In this document: in pieces, positions 44,397 to 52,847 of the stretch
Numbering within the stretch: the first letter of the stretch is position 1
Layout of the letters: each line of letters starts with the position of its first letter
Assembly (NCBI GenBank): GCA_018824405.1
Contig: JAHJGO010000009.1
Coordinates: 62,001 to 126,000, forward strand
DNA: 64,000 nt
Direction: 5' to 3'
Source of the DNA: Gammaproteobacteria bacterium
GTDB lineage: Bacteria; Pseudomonadota; Gammaproteobacteria; Burkholderiales; Sulfuricellaceae
The notes under the pieces: generated by a model
Told to the model about the DNA's origin: nothing
Seen by the model: the letters and a program-made list of their open reading frames with translations, nothing else
The model's database searches: none
Program-made: the position numbers and the translations under genes

Positions 44397-45011
44397 ATGT
44401 CGCCCCTCAAGCTGCTTGTATATTTTTTGACACCTATAGGCGTTGCCGTCACAGCCTTGATTTACTCTCAAAACTGCATGGCGGACATAAGAGCAACAGT
44501 GGTGAAATTCAACACCGTGTGTGCCCACTGTCATGAAGGCCAGTGTAGCGGCCGCTTAAGCTTTTCTTCCGGCGTTGCGGCTGCCCAGGGTCATGTGCGG
44601 CGCTACATCCCCTCTTCTTCACCTCTGGAAGTGGAAGAGCTTTTCGCCATACTCAAATATACCAAGGAAGAGTGCGCTCATTACCCATTGCCCGATACCG
44701 CTCCCGCTGATGGCACGTGGAACGCGGAGGTCTTGCACCAGTGGAGAGGCCCTGATGGAAAGAGCTACTTCATCCCCTTGGGCAGAATACGTCCAGGGAC
44801 GTATCACCTGAACTTGCGCTTTGACGGTCAGTCAGAAGCAAGTATGAGCATCTGTGGCGAGAAACTTGACGTGCTGCTTGAAGAGCAGCAACGCACGGAC
44901 CAGGTTTTTGAGCATACTCTGCCAATCGCCGCTGAAGGACTATATTACCTTCATCTCAAATCCACCTCGACGTTGCTGGATCTGACTTTTACCCCGGCAC
45001 GGCAACAATGA
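44397..45011 (+). CDS. Putative c-type heme protein
   Basis: This 204-residue protein has an N-terminal membrane segment or signal peptide (SPLKLLVYFLTPIGVAVTAL) and one heme-c motif C-A-H-C-H (NTVCAHCHEGQCSGRLSFSS). A periplasmic domain of about 140 residues follows; its second half has a beta-sandwich feel (PGTYHLNLRFDGQSEASM, then EGLYYLHLKSTSTLLDLTF). I know no named family. The start chosen is ATG 44397 with GGGAGG seven bases before it; an earlier ATG coincides with the operator palindrome. It is divergent from the sdh operon and may share its regulation. Confidence 0.75.
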   Translation: MSPLKLLVYFLTPIGVAVTALIYSQNCMADIRATVVKFNTVCAHCHEGQCSGRLSFSSGVAAAQGHVRRYIPSSSPLEVEELFAILKYTKEECAHYPLPDTAPADGTWNAEVLHQWRGPDGKSYFIPLGRIRPGTYHLNLRFDGQSEASMSICGEKLDVLLEEQQRTDQVFEHTLPIAAEGLYYLHLKSTSTLLDLTFTPARQQ

Positions 45012-45121
45012 CGAAAAATAATAAATTGGCCATTTATAAGTGTTCTGACAGGATGGATGCGGTAATCGTCATCCACAAGAATGCTCGGTTCGGGCAGCTC
45101 ATCTTCGGACACTGACAAACC

Positions 45122-46072
45122 ATGGAAATCGCCTTCGGCCCCGTCCCCTCTCGCCGTCTCGGTCGCAGCCTGGGGATCAACAACATCCCGCCCAAGCATT
45201 GCAGCTACTCGTGCGTCTACTGCCAGGTGGGCCCCACGGACGTCCAGGAAATGACTCCGCGCGCCTTCTACCCCCCAGAAACGATTCTTCTGGAGGTCAG
45301 CCAGCGTCTGGAGGCGGTGCGCGCCCAGGGCGAAACGGTGGATTACCTGACCTTCGTCCCTGACGGCGAACCGACCCTCGACAGTCAGCTATCCGCCGCC
45401 ATCGACGCTCTGCGCTCTCTCGGCCGGCCGATTGCAGTGATCAGCAATGCCTCCCTGATATGGCGGCCGGAGGTGCGCGATACACTCGGTCGGGCCGACT
45501 GGGTCAGCGTCAAGGTGGATAGCGTCGACGAGGCCACCTGGAGGCGCATCAACCGGCCGCATCCGGATTTGGAACTGCCCGACATCCTGGACGGCATTCG
45601 TACCTTCGCCCGGATTTTTGCCGGCACTCTGGTGAGCGAAACCATGCTGCTGGCCGACATCAACGACAGTCCGGCGAGCCTGACAGTCCTGGGGGATTTT
45701 CTCCGGAATGCCGGCATCTCCCGCACCTACCTGGCCATTCCCCACCGTCCGCCCGCCGTCTCGGGCGTGCATGGGCCGAGCGAGGAGAGGGTGAACCGTG
45801 CCTATCAGATCTTCTGCGAACTCGGTCTCGAAGTGGAACTCCTGACCGCTTACGAGGGTGATACCTTTGCCTTCAGTGGCGATCTGCGTCGCGACATCCT
45901 GGCCATCACCGCCGTTCACCCTCTGCGTGAGTCCGCCCTGCGCGCCTTGGTGGACAAATCGGGGGGAGACATGACGCTGGTTGAAGCATTGGTTGAGGCC
46001 GGCGACCTGAAGCCTGTGGCTTATGCCAGCGATACCTTCTATGTCCGTCGCCTGACCGGACCCGACACATGA
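45122..46072 (+). CDS. Radical SAM protein (COG0731-like)
   Basis: This 316-residue protein has the radical SAM cluster motif CSYSCVYC near residue 27, the opening FGPVPSRRLGRSLGINNIP, and the GEPTL motif (FVPDGEPTLDS) of SAM binding. The family is typified by wyosine-like TYW1-related and other uncharacterised SAM proteins often annotated as Fe-S oxidoreductases. The C-terminal 80 residues look like a winged-helix (LRALVDKSGGDMTLVEALVE). The substrate is unknown. It lies 110 bases after the heme protein gene. Confidence 0.88.
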   Translation: MEIAFGPVPSRRLGRSLGINNIPPKHCSYSCVYCQVGPTDVQEMTPRAFYPPETILLEVSQRLEAVRAQGETVDYLTFVPDGEPTLDSQLSAAIDALRSLGRPIAVISNASLIWRPEVRDTLGRADWVSVKVDSVDEATWRRINRPHPDLELPDILDGIRTFARIFAGTLVSETMLLADINDSPASLTVLGDFLRNAGISRTYLAIPHRPPAVSGVHGPSEERVNRAYQIFCELGLEVELLTAYEGDTFAFSGDLRRDILAITAVHPLRESALRALVDKSGGDMTLVEALVEAGDLKPVAYASDTFYVRRLTGPDT

Positions 46073-46183
46073 GATGTAATATCCGGGCTACCTCACTCAA
46101 GTCCCTGCGGGCCACTCTCTCCCTGCTGGATGCCATGCTGTTGGCGCGCCCACCAAGCCAAGGCGCAGGGTTTGCTGCCACCA

Positions 46184-46930
46184 TCAATTCAATTCGTCGA
46201 AATAGTAGTAATTTTCGGTGTTGATATAGCTCTTGCGCCATTCCACCGGCTGCTTGTTGTAGCTGAAAGCCACCCGCTCGATGCACAGCAGGGGCGTGCC
46301 AATCGCAACGTTCAGCAACGGTGCGCTGACTTCATCTGCCACCGTCGCCCGGATGCGTTCCTGGGCGGAAATGATGCGAATCTGGTAGCGGGTTTCATAC
46401 AGAGAATACAGCGTCCCCTTGTGGGCATTGACGTGGTCTTCGATCATCGCGCTGGTGATGCCCTTGAGCTGGGCGGCTGGCAGACGGATATCGTCATACA
46501 CCACGGGCTTGCCGGAGAAATCCAGCACTCGACGCAGGATCACCAGTGCGCTGCCGGGACGGATATCGAGGCGCTTCGCCACCTGGGCATCCGCCTTGCC
46601 GCGCTCGAATCCGATGAATTCGCTGCTGGGATATTCCTTCTCGCCATCCAGCGTCAGCAGATTGAGGAAACGGTAGTTGGTGCCTTCATCGGTCAGGGTG
46701 GCGACAAAAGTCCCCTTGCCCTGGCGCCGTACCAGCATGTTGTCCATCACCAGTTCATCGATTGCCTTGCGCACCGTGCCCTGGCTTACCTGGTAGCGCC
46801 GCGCCAGTTCCATCTCGCTGGGAATCGCCTCGCCCGGACGCCATTCTCCTTCAGACAGGCCGCGCGTGATCAGGAGCTTGATCTGCTCGTAAAGCGGGAG
46901 AAAACTAGGGGTGGCCGGTTCTTTCTTCAT
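46184..46930 (-). CDS. GntR-family regulator with UTRA domain (HutC subfamily)
   Basis: This 248-residue transcription factor has an N-terminal winged helix (residues about 10-75; EAIPSEMELARRYQVSQGTVRKAIDEL, with LVRRQGKGTFVA wing) and a C-terminal UTRA ligand-binding domain (about 95-240). HutC-type regulators bind palindromes and usually respond to a small metabolite. An 18-base palindrome 40 bases upstream of this gene, identical to one before the malic enzyme/sdh operon, indicates autoregulation and control of that operon. The ligand is unknown; a TCA intermediate is plausible. Confidence 0.93.
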   Translation of the reverse strand: MKKEPATPSFLPLYEQIKLLITRGLSEGEWRPGEAIPSEMELARRYQVSQGTVRKAIDELVMDNMLVRRQGKGTFVATLTDEGTNYRFLNLLTLDGEKEYPSSEFIGFERGKADAQVAKRLDIRPGSALVILRRVLDFSGKPVVYDDIRLPAAQLKGITSAMIEDHVNAHKGTLYSLYETRYQIRIISAQERIRATVADEVSAPLLNVAIGTPLLCIERVAFSYNKQPVEWRKSYINTENYYYFDELN

Positions 46931-46965
46931 AGGCTCTGATTTATATCAGAAAGACGAACCGGCGT

Positions 46966-46989
46966 CCATATGTCTTATATAAGACATAT
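46966..46989. promoter_or_regulatory. GntR-type operator palindrome, copy 2 (upstream of gntR)
   Basis: The 18-base palindrome ATGTCTTATATAAGACAT at 46969-46986 extends here to a perfect 24-base palindrome with flanking CAT/ATG. It lies about 40 bases upstream of the gntR start, between it and the ppc stop region. A related dyad TCTGAT-TTAT-ATCAGA is at 46934-46949 and may be a second weaker site. Confidence 0.8.
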
Positions 46990-47019
46990 GATCAAAAAAA
47001 GTAGATCAAATGCTCGCAA

Positions 47020-49836
47020 TCACCCCGTATTGCGCATACCGCCAGCAATCGCATTGATCGAGCGCAGCAGCGGATTGATCCACTGATCACGCTGTTCCTG
47101 CGGCAACGACTCGTCTCTGGTACGTTTCAGCAGCATCACCTGGATGTGATTGAGCGGGTCCAGATAGGGGCTGCGACGCGCCAGGGACAGGGCCAGCGTC
47201 GGATTCTCCTCAATCAGCATCCGGGCTCCGGCAATGTTCAGCACCTGGATGACCGTGCGGTTGTACTCGTCGCGGATGGTCTGGTAAATGGCGAGCGCCT
47301 CTTCCTTGCGTTCTGCCAGTTCGGCATAGCGCGCGGCGATGTTCATATCCGCCTTGAACAAGGCCATCTGGGTGTTGCTGAGCAGGGCGCGAAAGAAAGG
47401 CCACTCCGCATACATGCGCTGCAACTTGGCAAGCCGCTCCGGATCGTTGCCGCGCCAGTTTTCCAGCGCAGTGCCGATGCCGAACCAGGCTGGCATGGTG
47501 TGGCGCGACTGCCCCCAGCCGAATACCCAGGCAATGGCGCGCACTGAACTCTTGGAACGATCGCCTTTCTTGCGATGAGAAGGCCGAGAACCGATGTTCA
47601 TCAGGCCGATCTCCGTGAGCGGGGTGGCTTCGTAGAAATAATCGATGAAACCGGGCGTATGGTCGGTCAACCCGCGAAAGGTCGCTTCGCCATCTTCGGC
47701 CAGCTTGTCCATGATGCCGAGGAAATCCTGGCGCGCCTTGGACGGTTCCTGCACCAGGCTGGTACTGGCCTTGAGCAGGCCGGTCATGCCCATGGACAGC
47801 TCATAGGAGGCGGTTTCGGTGTTGCTGTATTTGAATGACAGCACCTCGCCCTGTTCGGTGAGCTTGATCTGGCCGCGCACCGTGCCTTCCGGTTGCGACA
47901 GGATCGCCTCATGGGTCGGGCCGCCGCCGCGCCCGACCGTGCCACCGCGCCCATGGAACAGGCGGCAATCGATGCCGCGCAACTGCGCCAGCGCGGTGAT
48001 CCGGGTCTGCGCATCGTACAGGGACCACACCGAAGCCAGAATGCCGCCATCCTTGGCCGAGTCTGAATAACCCAGCATGACTTCCTGCATGTTTCCTGAG
48101 CACCTGACCAGTGCGGCATAGACAGGGTTATCCAGCAGCGCGGTCATCACCGGCTCGATATGCTCCAGATCGATGATGGTTTCGAACAGCGGCGAGATGC
48201 TGATGTTGCAGAACCATTCCTTGCCATCGCGGCCAGCCAGGCCTGCAAGGCTGGCGAGAAACATGACTTCCATGACATGGCTGGCGGCATGGGTCATCGA
48301 AATGACATAGGCGCCAAATGCCCTGGGACTGATTTCATGGCGCATGCGGGCCATCACCTCAAGCACTTCGAAAGTCTCGCGAGTGGGTTCGCTGAGCTTG
48401 CTCTTGTCGATCCCGAATTCCTGCGCACGGCTGATCGCCGCCCCGAGCGCTTCAAGACGCCCGGCTTCGCTTAGCGCGTTGTAGTCCGGCAGGCCCGGGA
48501 ACTGCGCAAACAACTCGGCGACCGCTTCGGTATGACGCGTGGATTCCTGGCGGATATCGAGATGCACCAGGTAAAAACCGAAAGTTTCAGCCTGACGAAT
48601 CAGGTCCTGCAGCTCGCCGTGGGCCGTACCGGTATCGCCATGGCCAATCAGCGAATCGCGAATCAGGTAGAGGTCGGACAGAAATTCCTGCTCCGACTGG
48701 TAAGCGTCGGCAAACGGGCTGCCGCTCTGGCCTTCCAGTTCGGCTTCAATGAAGCTCAGGCTATGGCGCAAGCGGTGCAGCATGACGTAAAGCTTGCGGC
48801 GATAGGGCTCCTGCCCGAAGCGCTGGGGAAAATCACCGAATACCGCAGGGAAGCGCTGCTCGTCCTGAAGCAGGCTCTCGCTCATCGACTCGCTGATGGC
48901 GCAGAGGCGTTTAGAGTGAGTCAGGACATGGCTGAGATTGCTCACCTCGTTCAGGTAAAGGCGCAATATTTCACGCTTGTGCAAGCGCAAGGCGAGGATG
49001 GTCGTTTCTGGCGTGACGAACGGATTGCCGTCGCGGTCGCCGCCGATCCAGGAACCGAAACGCAGGATATTCGGCACCCGGATCTGCTCGCCTTCGGCCA
49101 GTTCCGGCCCATACACACGCTCGACAGCTTTTTCCAGGTAGCGGTAGGTTTCAGGTACGGCCTTGAACAGGCTTTCGCGGAAATAAAACAGGCCATTCTT
49201 GATTTCGTCGCGAACCTGGGGCTTGTTGGTGCGCACCTCGTCGGTTTTCCACAAGGTCTGGATCTGCCGCTCCAGCAGGCGAATCAACTCCTGGCGCTGT
49301 CCCTTGCCGGTGCGCGGATCATCCAGCTGCTCGCCGGTCAGAAAAATGTGGCGCAAATGCTCCATGATGGTTCGGCGCTTGGATTCCGTCGGGTGCGCGG
49401 TAAGCACCGGAATATAAGCTGCCTTGTCGAGCAGGGTCTGCAATTGCGCGGACGTAATCCCCTGTGCGTGGAACTCGCGCAGCGTGGCATCGAACGAACC
49501 TTTCCACAGTGCCCCCCCGCTGTGCACCTGAGCTCGGCGGATGTGGTGCTGGTAGGACTCCTCGGCCAGATTGACGAGGCTGAAATAAGTGCTGAACGCG
49601 CGCACCACATGCGTCAGCGTGTCAACATCCAGCGCCCCGACAAGTTTCTCGAGTTGCAAACGAAGGCTCGGATCATCGCGCTTGCGCAAACGGATAAAGC
49701 CCTTGCGCAAAGCCTCTACCGCGGCCAGCACGTGTCCGTCTTCCTGGGTTTTTATCACATTGCCGAGAAGATTTCCGAAGAGCTTTACTCGAGCGCGTAA
49801 CTGGGCATCCGTGGGTAATTTCGACACTTTTATCAC
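47020..49836 (-). CDS. ppc: Phosphoenolpyruvate carboxylase
   Basis: This enzyme of about 938 residues adds bicarbonate to PEP to refill oxaloacetate. The catalytic blocks are VLTAHPTESKRRTI (His), SWIGGDRDGNPFVT, GYSDSAKDGG and FHGRGGTVGRGGGPTHEAI, and it ends in the invariant MRNTG. The start is uncertain. GTG 49836 (reads MIKVSKLPTDAQLRARVKLF) fits the family; an ATG at 49920 would add 28 residues and cannot be excluded. The open frame continues far upstream but overlaps the divergent ATPase gene and is not coding there. Confidence 0.94.
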   Translation of the reverse strand: MIKVSKLPTDAQLRARVKLFGNLLGNVIKTQEDGHVLAAVEALRKGFIRLRKRDDPSLRLQLEKLVGALDVDTLTHVVRAFSTYFSLVNLAEESYQHHIRRAQVHSGGALWKGSFDATLREFHAQGITSAQLQTLLDKAAYIPVLTAHPTESKRRTIMEHLRHIFLTGEQLDDPRTGKGQRQELIRLLERQIQTLWKTDEVRTNKPQVRDEIKNGLFYFRESLFKAVPETYRYLEKAVERVYGPELAEGEQIRVPNILRFGSWIGGDRDGNPFVTPETTILALRLHKREILRLYLNEVSNLSHVLTHSKRLCAISESMSESLLQDEQRFPAVFGDFPQRFGQEPYRRKLYVMLHRLRHSLSFIEAELEGQSGSPFADAYQSEQEFLSDLYLIRDSLIGHGDTGTAHGELQDLIRQAETFGFYLVHLDIRQESTRHTEAVAELFAQFPGLPDYNALSEAGRLEALGAAISRAQEFGIDKSKLSEPTRETFEVLEVMARMRHEISPRAFGAYVISMTHAASHVMEVMFLASLAGLAGRDGKEWFCNISISPLFETIIDLEHIEPVMTALLDNPVYAALVRCSGNMQEVMLGYSDSAKDGGILASVWSLYDAQTRITALAQLRGIDCRLFHGRGGTVGRGGGPTHEAILSQPEGTVRGQIKLTEQGEVLSFKYSNTETASYELSMGMTGLLKASTSLVQEPSKARQDFLGIMDKLAEDGEATFRGLTDHTPGFIDYFYEATPLTEIGLMNIGSRPSHRKKGDRSKSSVRAIAWVFGWGQSRHTMPAWFGIGTALENWRGNDPERLAKLQRMYAEWPFFRALLSNTQMALFKADMNIAARYAELAERKEEALAIYQTIRDEYNRTVIQVLNIAGARMLIEENPTLALSLARRSPYLDPLNHIQVMLLKRTRDESLPQEQRDQWINPLLRSINAIAGGMRNTG

Positions 49837-50076
49837 TTTTTCCGTGCCGCAAAGCGCGGCAAAACGGGGCAAAAACGGCAAGCCGCCCCATGTTGAAGAT
49901 TCATCTGCAAAGCCTGTCATTGTAGCTTTGCAGCATCGCAGGTCGGGTATTTTACAACACAGCAGCTTACGATAGTAAAAACAGGGATTAGTGCCTATTT
50001 CGTGAACACTTGCGCCACTTGGAGGACAAAGTGTTATATGTTTCATATCCGGAACCATTTCGCAATAAGGAACCAG
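49837..50076. other. Divergent intergenic region ppc / P-type ATPase
   Basis: These 240 bases should contain the promoters of both genes. A 7-bp inverted repeat AACACTT / AAGTGTT at 50005-50011 and 50029-50035 lies about 45 bases before the ATPase start. No gene or RNA is supported. Confidence 0.45.
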
Positions 50077-52770
50077 ATGGAACCCATCCCGAACAAACCC
50101 TGGCACCATCTCCCAACTATCGAAGTCGCCTCCTTGCTGGAAAGCGACCCTGAACGGGGGCTGGAGCCGGAAGAGGTGCTGCGCCGCCAGGCGCGTTTCG
50201 GCCTCAACTGCCTGACTCAAAAGAAAGGGCGCGGGCCGCTGTTGCGGCTGCTGCTGCAGTTTCACCAGCCGCTGATCTATCTGCTGCTGGTCTCGTCCGC
50301 TATCACCGCTGCGCTGCAGGAATGGGTGGATGCAAGCGTGATTCTGGGCGTGGTGCTGGTCAATGCCGGCATCGGTTTCATTCAGGAAAGCAAGGCCGAG
50401 AGCGCCATTGCCGCGCTGGCAAAAATCGTGGCCACCAGTGCACGCGTCCTGCGCGGCGGCAAGAAAACCAGCATGGCTTCGGAACAACTGGTGCCGGGCG
50501 ATGTGGTCCTGCTGGCGGAAGGGGACAAGGTGCCTGCCGACCTGCGCCTGTTGCACTGCCGCGAACTGGGCATCAACGAATCCTCCCTCACCGGCGAATC
50601 ACTCCCGGTCGCCAAACACGCTTCGCCATTGACGCTGGATACGCTCCTGGCCGACCGCGCCAACATGGCCTATGCCGGCGCACTCGTCACCAGCGGCCAC
50701 GGGGTGGGCATGGTGGTGGCGATCAGCGACGCCACCGAAACCGGGCGCATTTCGCGCCTGATGGAAGAAGCGGATGTTTTTTCCACCCCACTCACGCGCA
50801 AGATCGAGTGGTTCAGCAAAATCCTCCTTTACGCCATCCTGGGACTGGCGGCATTCACTTTCGTGATCGGCCTGGTGCGCGGCGAAAGCGCGTTTGACAT
50901 GTTCATGGCTGCGGTCGCCCTGTCGGTGGGCGCGATTCCGGAAGGTCTGCCTGCCGCTGTAACCATCACGCTGGCCATCGGCGTATCGCGCATGGCCAGG
51001 CGCCGCGCCATTATCCGCAAGCTCCCGGCGGTGGAAACGCTGGGCAGTACCACGGTCATCTGTTCCGACAAAACCGGCACCCTGACCCAGAACCAGATGA
51101 CGGTGCAGCAGATTTTCGCAGGCAACCAGGATTTCACCGTAAGTGGCGTTGGATATGCCCCGCATGGCGAGGTCACTCCCCCTCTCACGTCTGCGGCCCG
51201 GGAATGCCTGCTGGCTGGCCTGCTATGCAACGAGGCCAGTCTGGAACACAAGGAAGGCGCCTGGCACGTCAGCGGCGACCCGACCGAAGGCGCGCTGATC
51301 GTCGCAGCGATGAAGGCCGGGCTTGAACCTGAAAGCAATCATGAGCTTTATCCCCGCCTCGACACCGTACCTTTCGAGTCGCGTCATCAGTACATGGCTA
51401 CCCTGCACGGGGAGATCATCTACCTCAAGGGCGCGGTGGAAAAGGTGCTGGATCGCTGCTCCAGCATGTCCGGGCCGGATGGTCAGCCCATTTCGCTGGA
51501 TCATGAAGGAATATCGCAGGCGGCCATCCACATGGCCGAACAAGGCCTGCGGGTGCTGGCGCTGGCCAGCAAACCCGCAGCCAGTGGACAGACAGCGCTA
51601 CACCACGACGACCTGGCGGCGGACATGATATTCCTTGGCCTGCAGGGCATGATGGATCCGCCGCGCCCTGAGGCGGTGCGTGCAGTCAAGGCCTGCCACC
51701 GCGCCGGCATCGCGGTAAAAATGATTACCGGGGATCATGCCGTCACCGCTGCCGCCGTGGCCCGCCAGATCGGTTTGCTGCACACCGGACTGTTGCAGGA
51801 AGGTCAGACAGGCATCCTGAACGGGCGCGAACTTGCGCAACTGGACGATGCCGATCTGGCGCAGGCAGTGCGTTACACGCACGTCTTTGCACGTGTCGAA
51901 CCGGAGCAGAAATTGCGTCTGGTCAGGGCATTGCAGGCCAATGGCGAGGTCGTCGCCATGACCGGCGATGGCGTCAACGATGCTCCGGCACTGAAACAGG
52001 CGGATATCGGTGTAGCCATGGGCATCACCGGCACCGAGGTCGCCAGGGAAGCTGCCGACATGGTGCTCACCGACGACAATTTCGCCTCCATCGAGGCGGC
52101 TGTGGAGGAAGGTCGCGGGGTGTTCGACAACCTCACCAAATTCATCGTCTGGACCCTGCCCACCAATTTTGGCGAAGGCCTGGTGATCACCGCCGCCATC
52201 ATCGCAGGAGTGGCCCTGCCCATCCTGCCGGTGCAGATCCTGTGGATCAACATGACGACAGCCGTGCTTCTCGGTCTGATGCTGTCTTTCGAACCAATCG
52301 AGAAGGGCATCATGCACCGTACCCCGCGCACACCCTCGACTCCCCTGCTCACTCCGGCCCTGATGGGGCGCATCGCCATCGTCAGCACCCTGCTGCTGGC
52401 CGGCGCCTTCGGGCTGTTCATATGGGAACTCGAACACGGCGCGTCGCTTGAATATGCGCGCACGGTCGCTGCCAATGTCTTCGTCTGCGGCGAACTGTTT
52501 TATCTTTTCAACTGCCGCTCCATGACCGAATCCATGTTCAAGCTCGGGGTTTTTTCCAATCACTGGCTGGTGAGCGGCGTCGCGCTGATGGCTTTTCTGC
52601 AACTGCTATTCACCTACCTGCCGGTGATGAACGAATGGTTCCGTACGGCACCTATCGACATCTGGTCGTGGGGGCGCATTCTTGCGGTAAGTATGATAAT
52701 TTATAGTGCCATCGGCATGGAAAAATGGCTGCGCAGGGCAAAGAAACCCCCTCACACTCATCAGCCGTAA
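50077..52770 (+). CDS. P-type cation-transporting ATPase (P2-like)
   Basis: This 897-residue pump has the P2 layout: actuator TGES (NESSLTGESLPV), TM4 with VGAIPEGLPAAVTITLAIG, phosphorylation site SDKTGTLTQNQM, nucleotide domain, and MTGDGVNDAPALKQADIG hinge. TM5 and TM6 read TLPTNFGEG and LWINMTTAVLLGLML. In SERCA-type pumps TM6 has N-x-x-T-D; here Ala replaces the Asp, so the Ca2+ assignment is doubtful and Na+, K+ or another ion is possible. The start chosen is ATG 50077 (EPIPNKPWHHL); the frame opens 25 codons earlier. It is divergent from ppc. Confidence 0.93.
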   Translation: MEPIPNKPWHHLPTIEVASLLESDPERGLEPEEVLRRQARFGLNCLTQKKGRGPLLRLLLQFHQPLIYLLLVSSAITAALQEWVDASVILGVVLVNAGIGFIQESKAESAIAALAKIVATSARVLRGGKKTSMASEQLVPGDVVLLAEGDKVPADLRLLHCRELGINESSLTGESLPVAKHASPLTLDTLLADRANMAYAGALVTSGHGVGMVVAISDATETGRISRLMEEADVFSTPLTRKIEWFSKILLYAILGLAAFTFVIGLVRGESAFDMFMAAVALSVGAIPEGLPAAVTITLAIGVSRMARRRAIIRKLPAVETLGSTTVICSDKTGTLTQNQMTVQQIFAGNQDFTVSGVGYAPHGEVTPPLTSAARECLLAGLLCNEASLEHKEGAWHVSGDPTEGALIVAAMKAGLEPESNHELYPRLDTVPFESRHQYMATLHGEIIYLKGAVEKVLDRCSSMSGPDGQPISLDHEGISQAAIHMAEQGLRVLALASKPAASGQTALHHDDLAADMIFLGLQGMMDPPRPEAVRAVKACHRAGIAVKMITGDHAVTAAAVARQIGLLHTGLLQEGQTGILNGRELAQLDDADLAQAVRYTHVFARVEPEQKLRLVRALQANGEVVAMTGDGVNDAPALKQADIGVAMGITGTEVAREAADMVLTDDNFASIEAAVEEGRGVFDNLTKFIVWTLPTNFGEGLVITAAIIAGVALPILPVQILWINMTTAVLLGLMLSFEPIEKGIMHRTPRTPSTPLLTPALMGRIAIVSTLLLAGAFGLFIWELEHGASLEYARTVAANVFVCGELFYLFNCRSMTESMFKLGVFSNHWLVSGVALMAFLQLLFTYLPVMNEWFRTAPIDIWSWGRILAVSMIIYSAIGMEKWLRRAKKPPHTHQP

Positions 52771-52847
52771 GGAATACAGAGAAAATTAATAAACGGCCCT
52801 GCCAGTCCGTGATATAAATAAATCCAGAAATCACTCACCAGAACAAC

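Noticed and set aside
46934-46949. TCTGAT-TTAT-ATCAGA as a second full GntR operator
   Set aside because: It is a different sequence from the 18-bp palindrome and only a loose dyad; kept as a remark, not a separate site.
49921-50556. N-terminal extension of ppc to 1178 residues
   Set aside because: The extension lies antisense to the ATPase gene and has no PEP carboxylase homology pattern; family start is near 49836.
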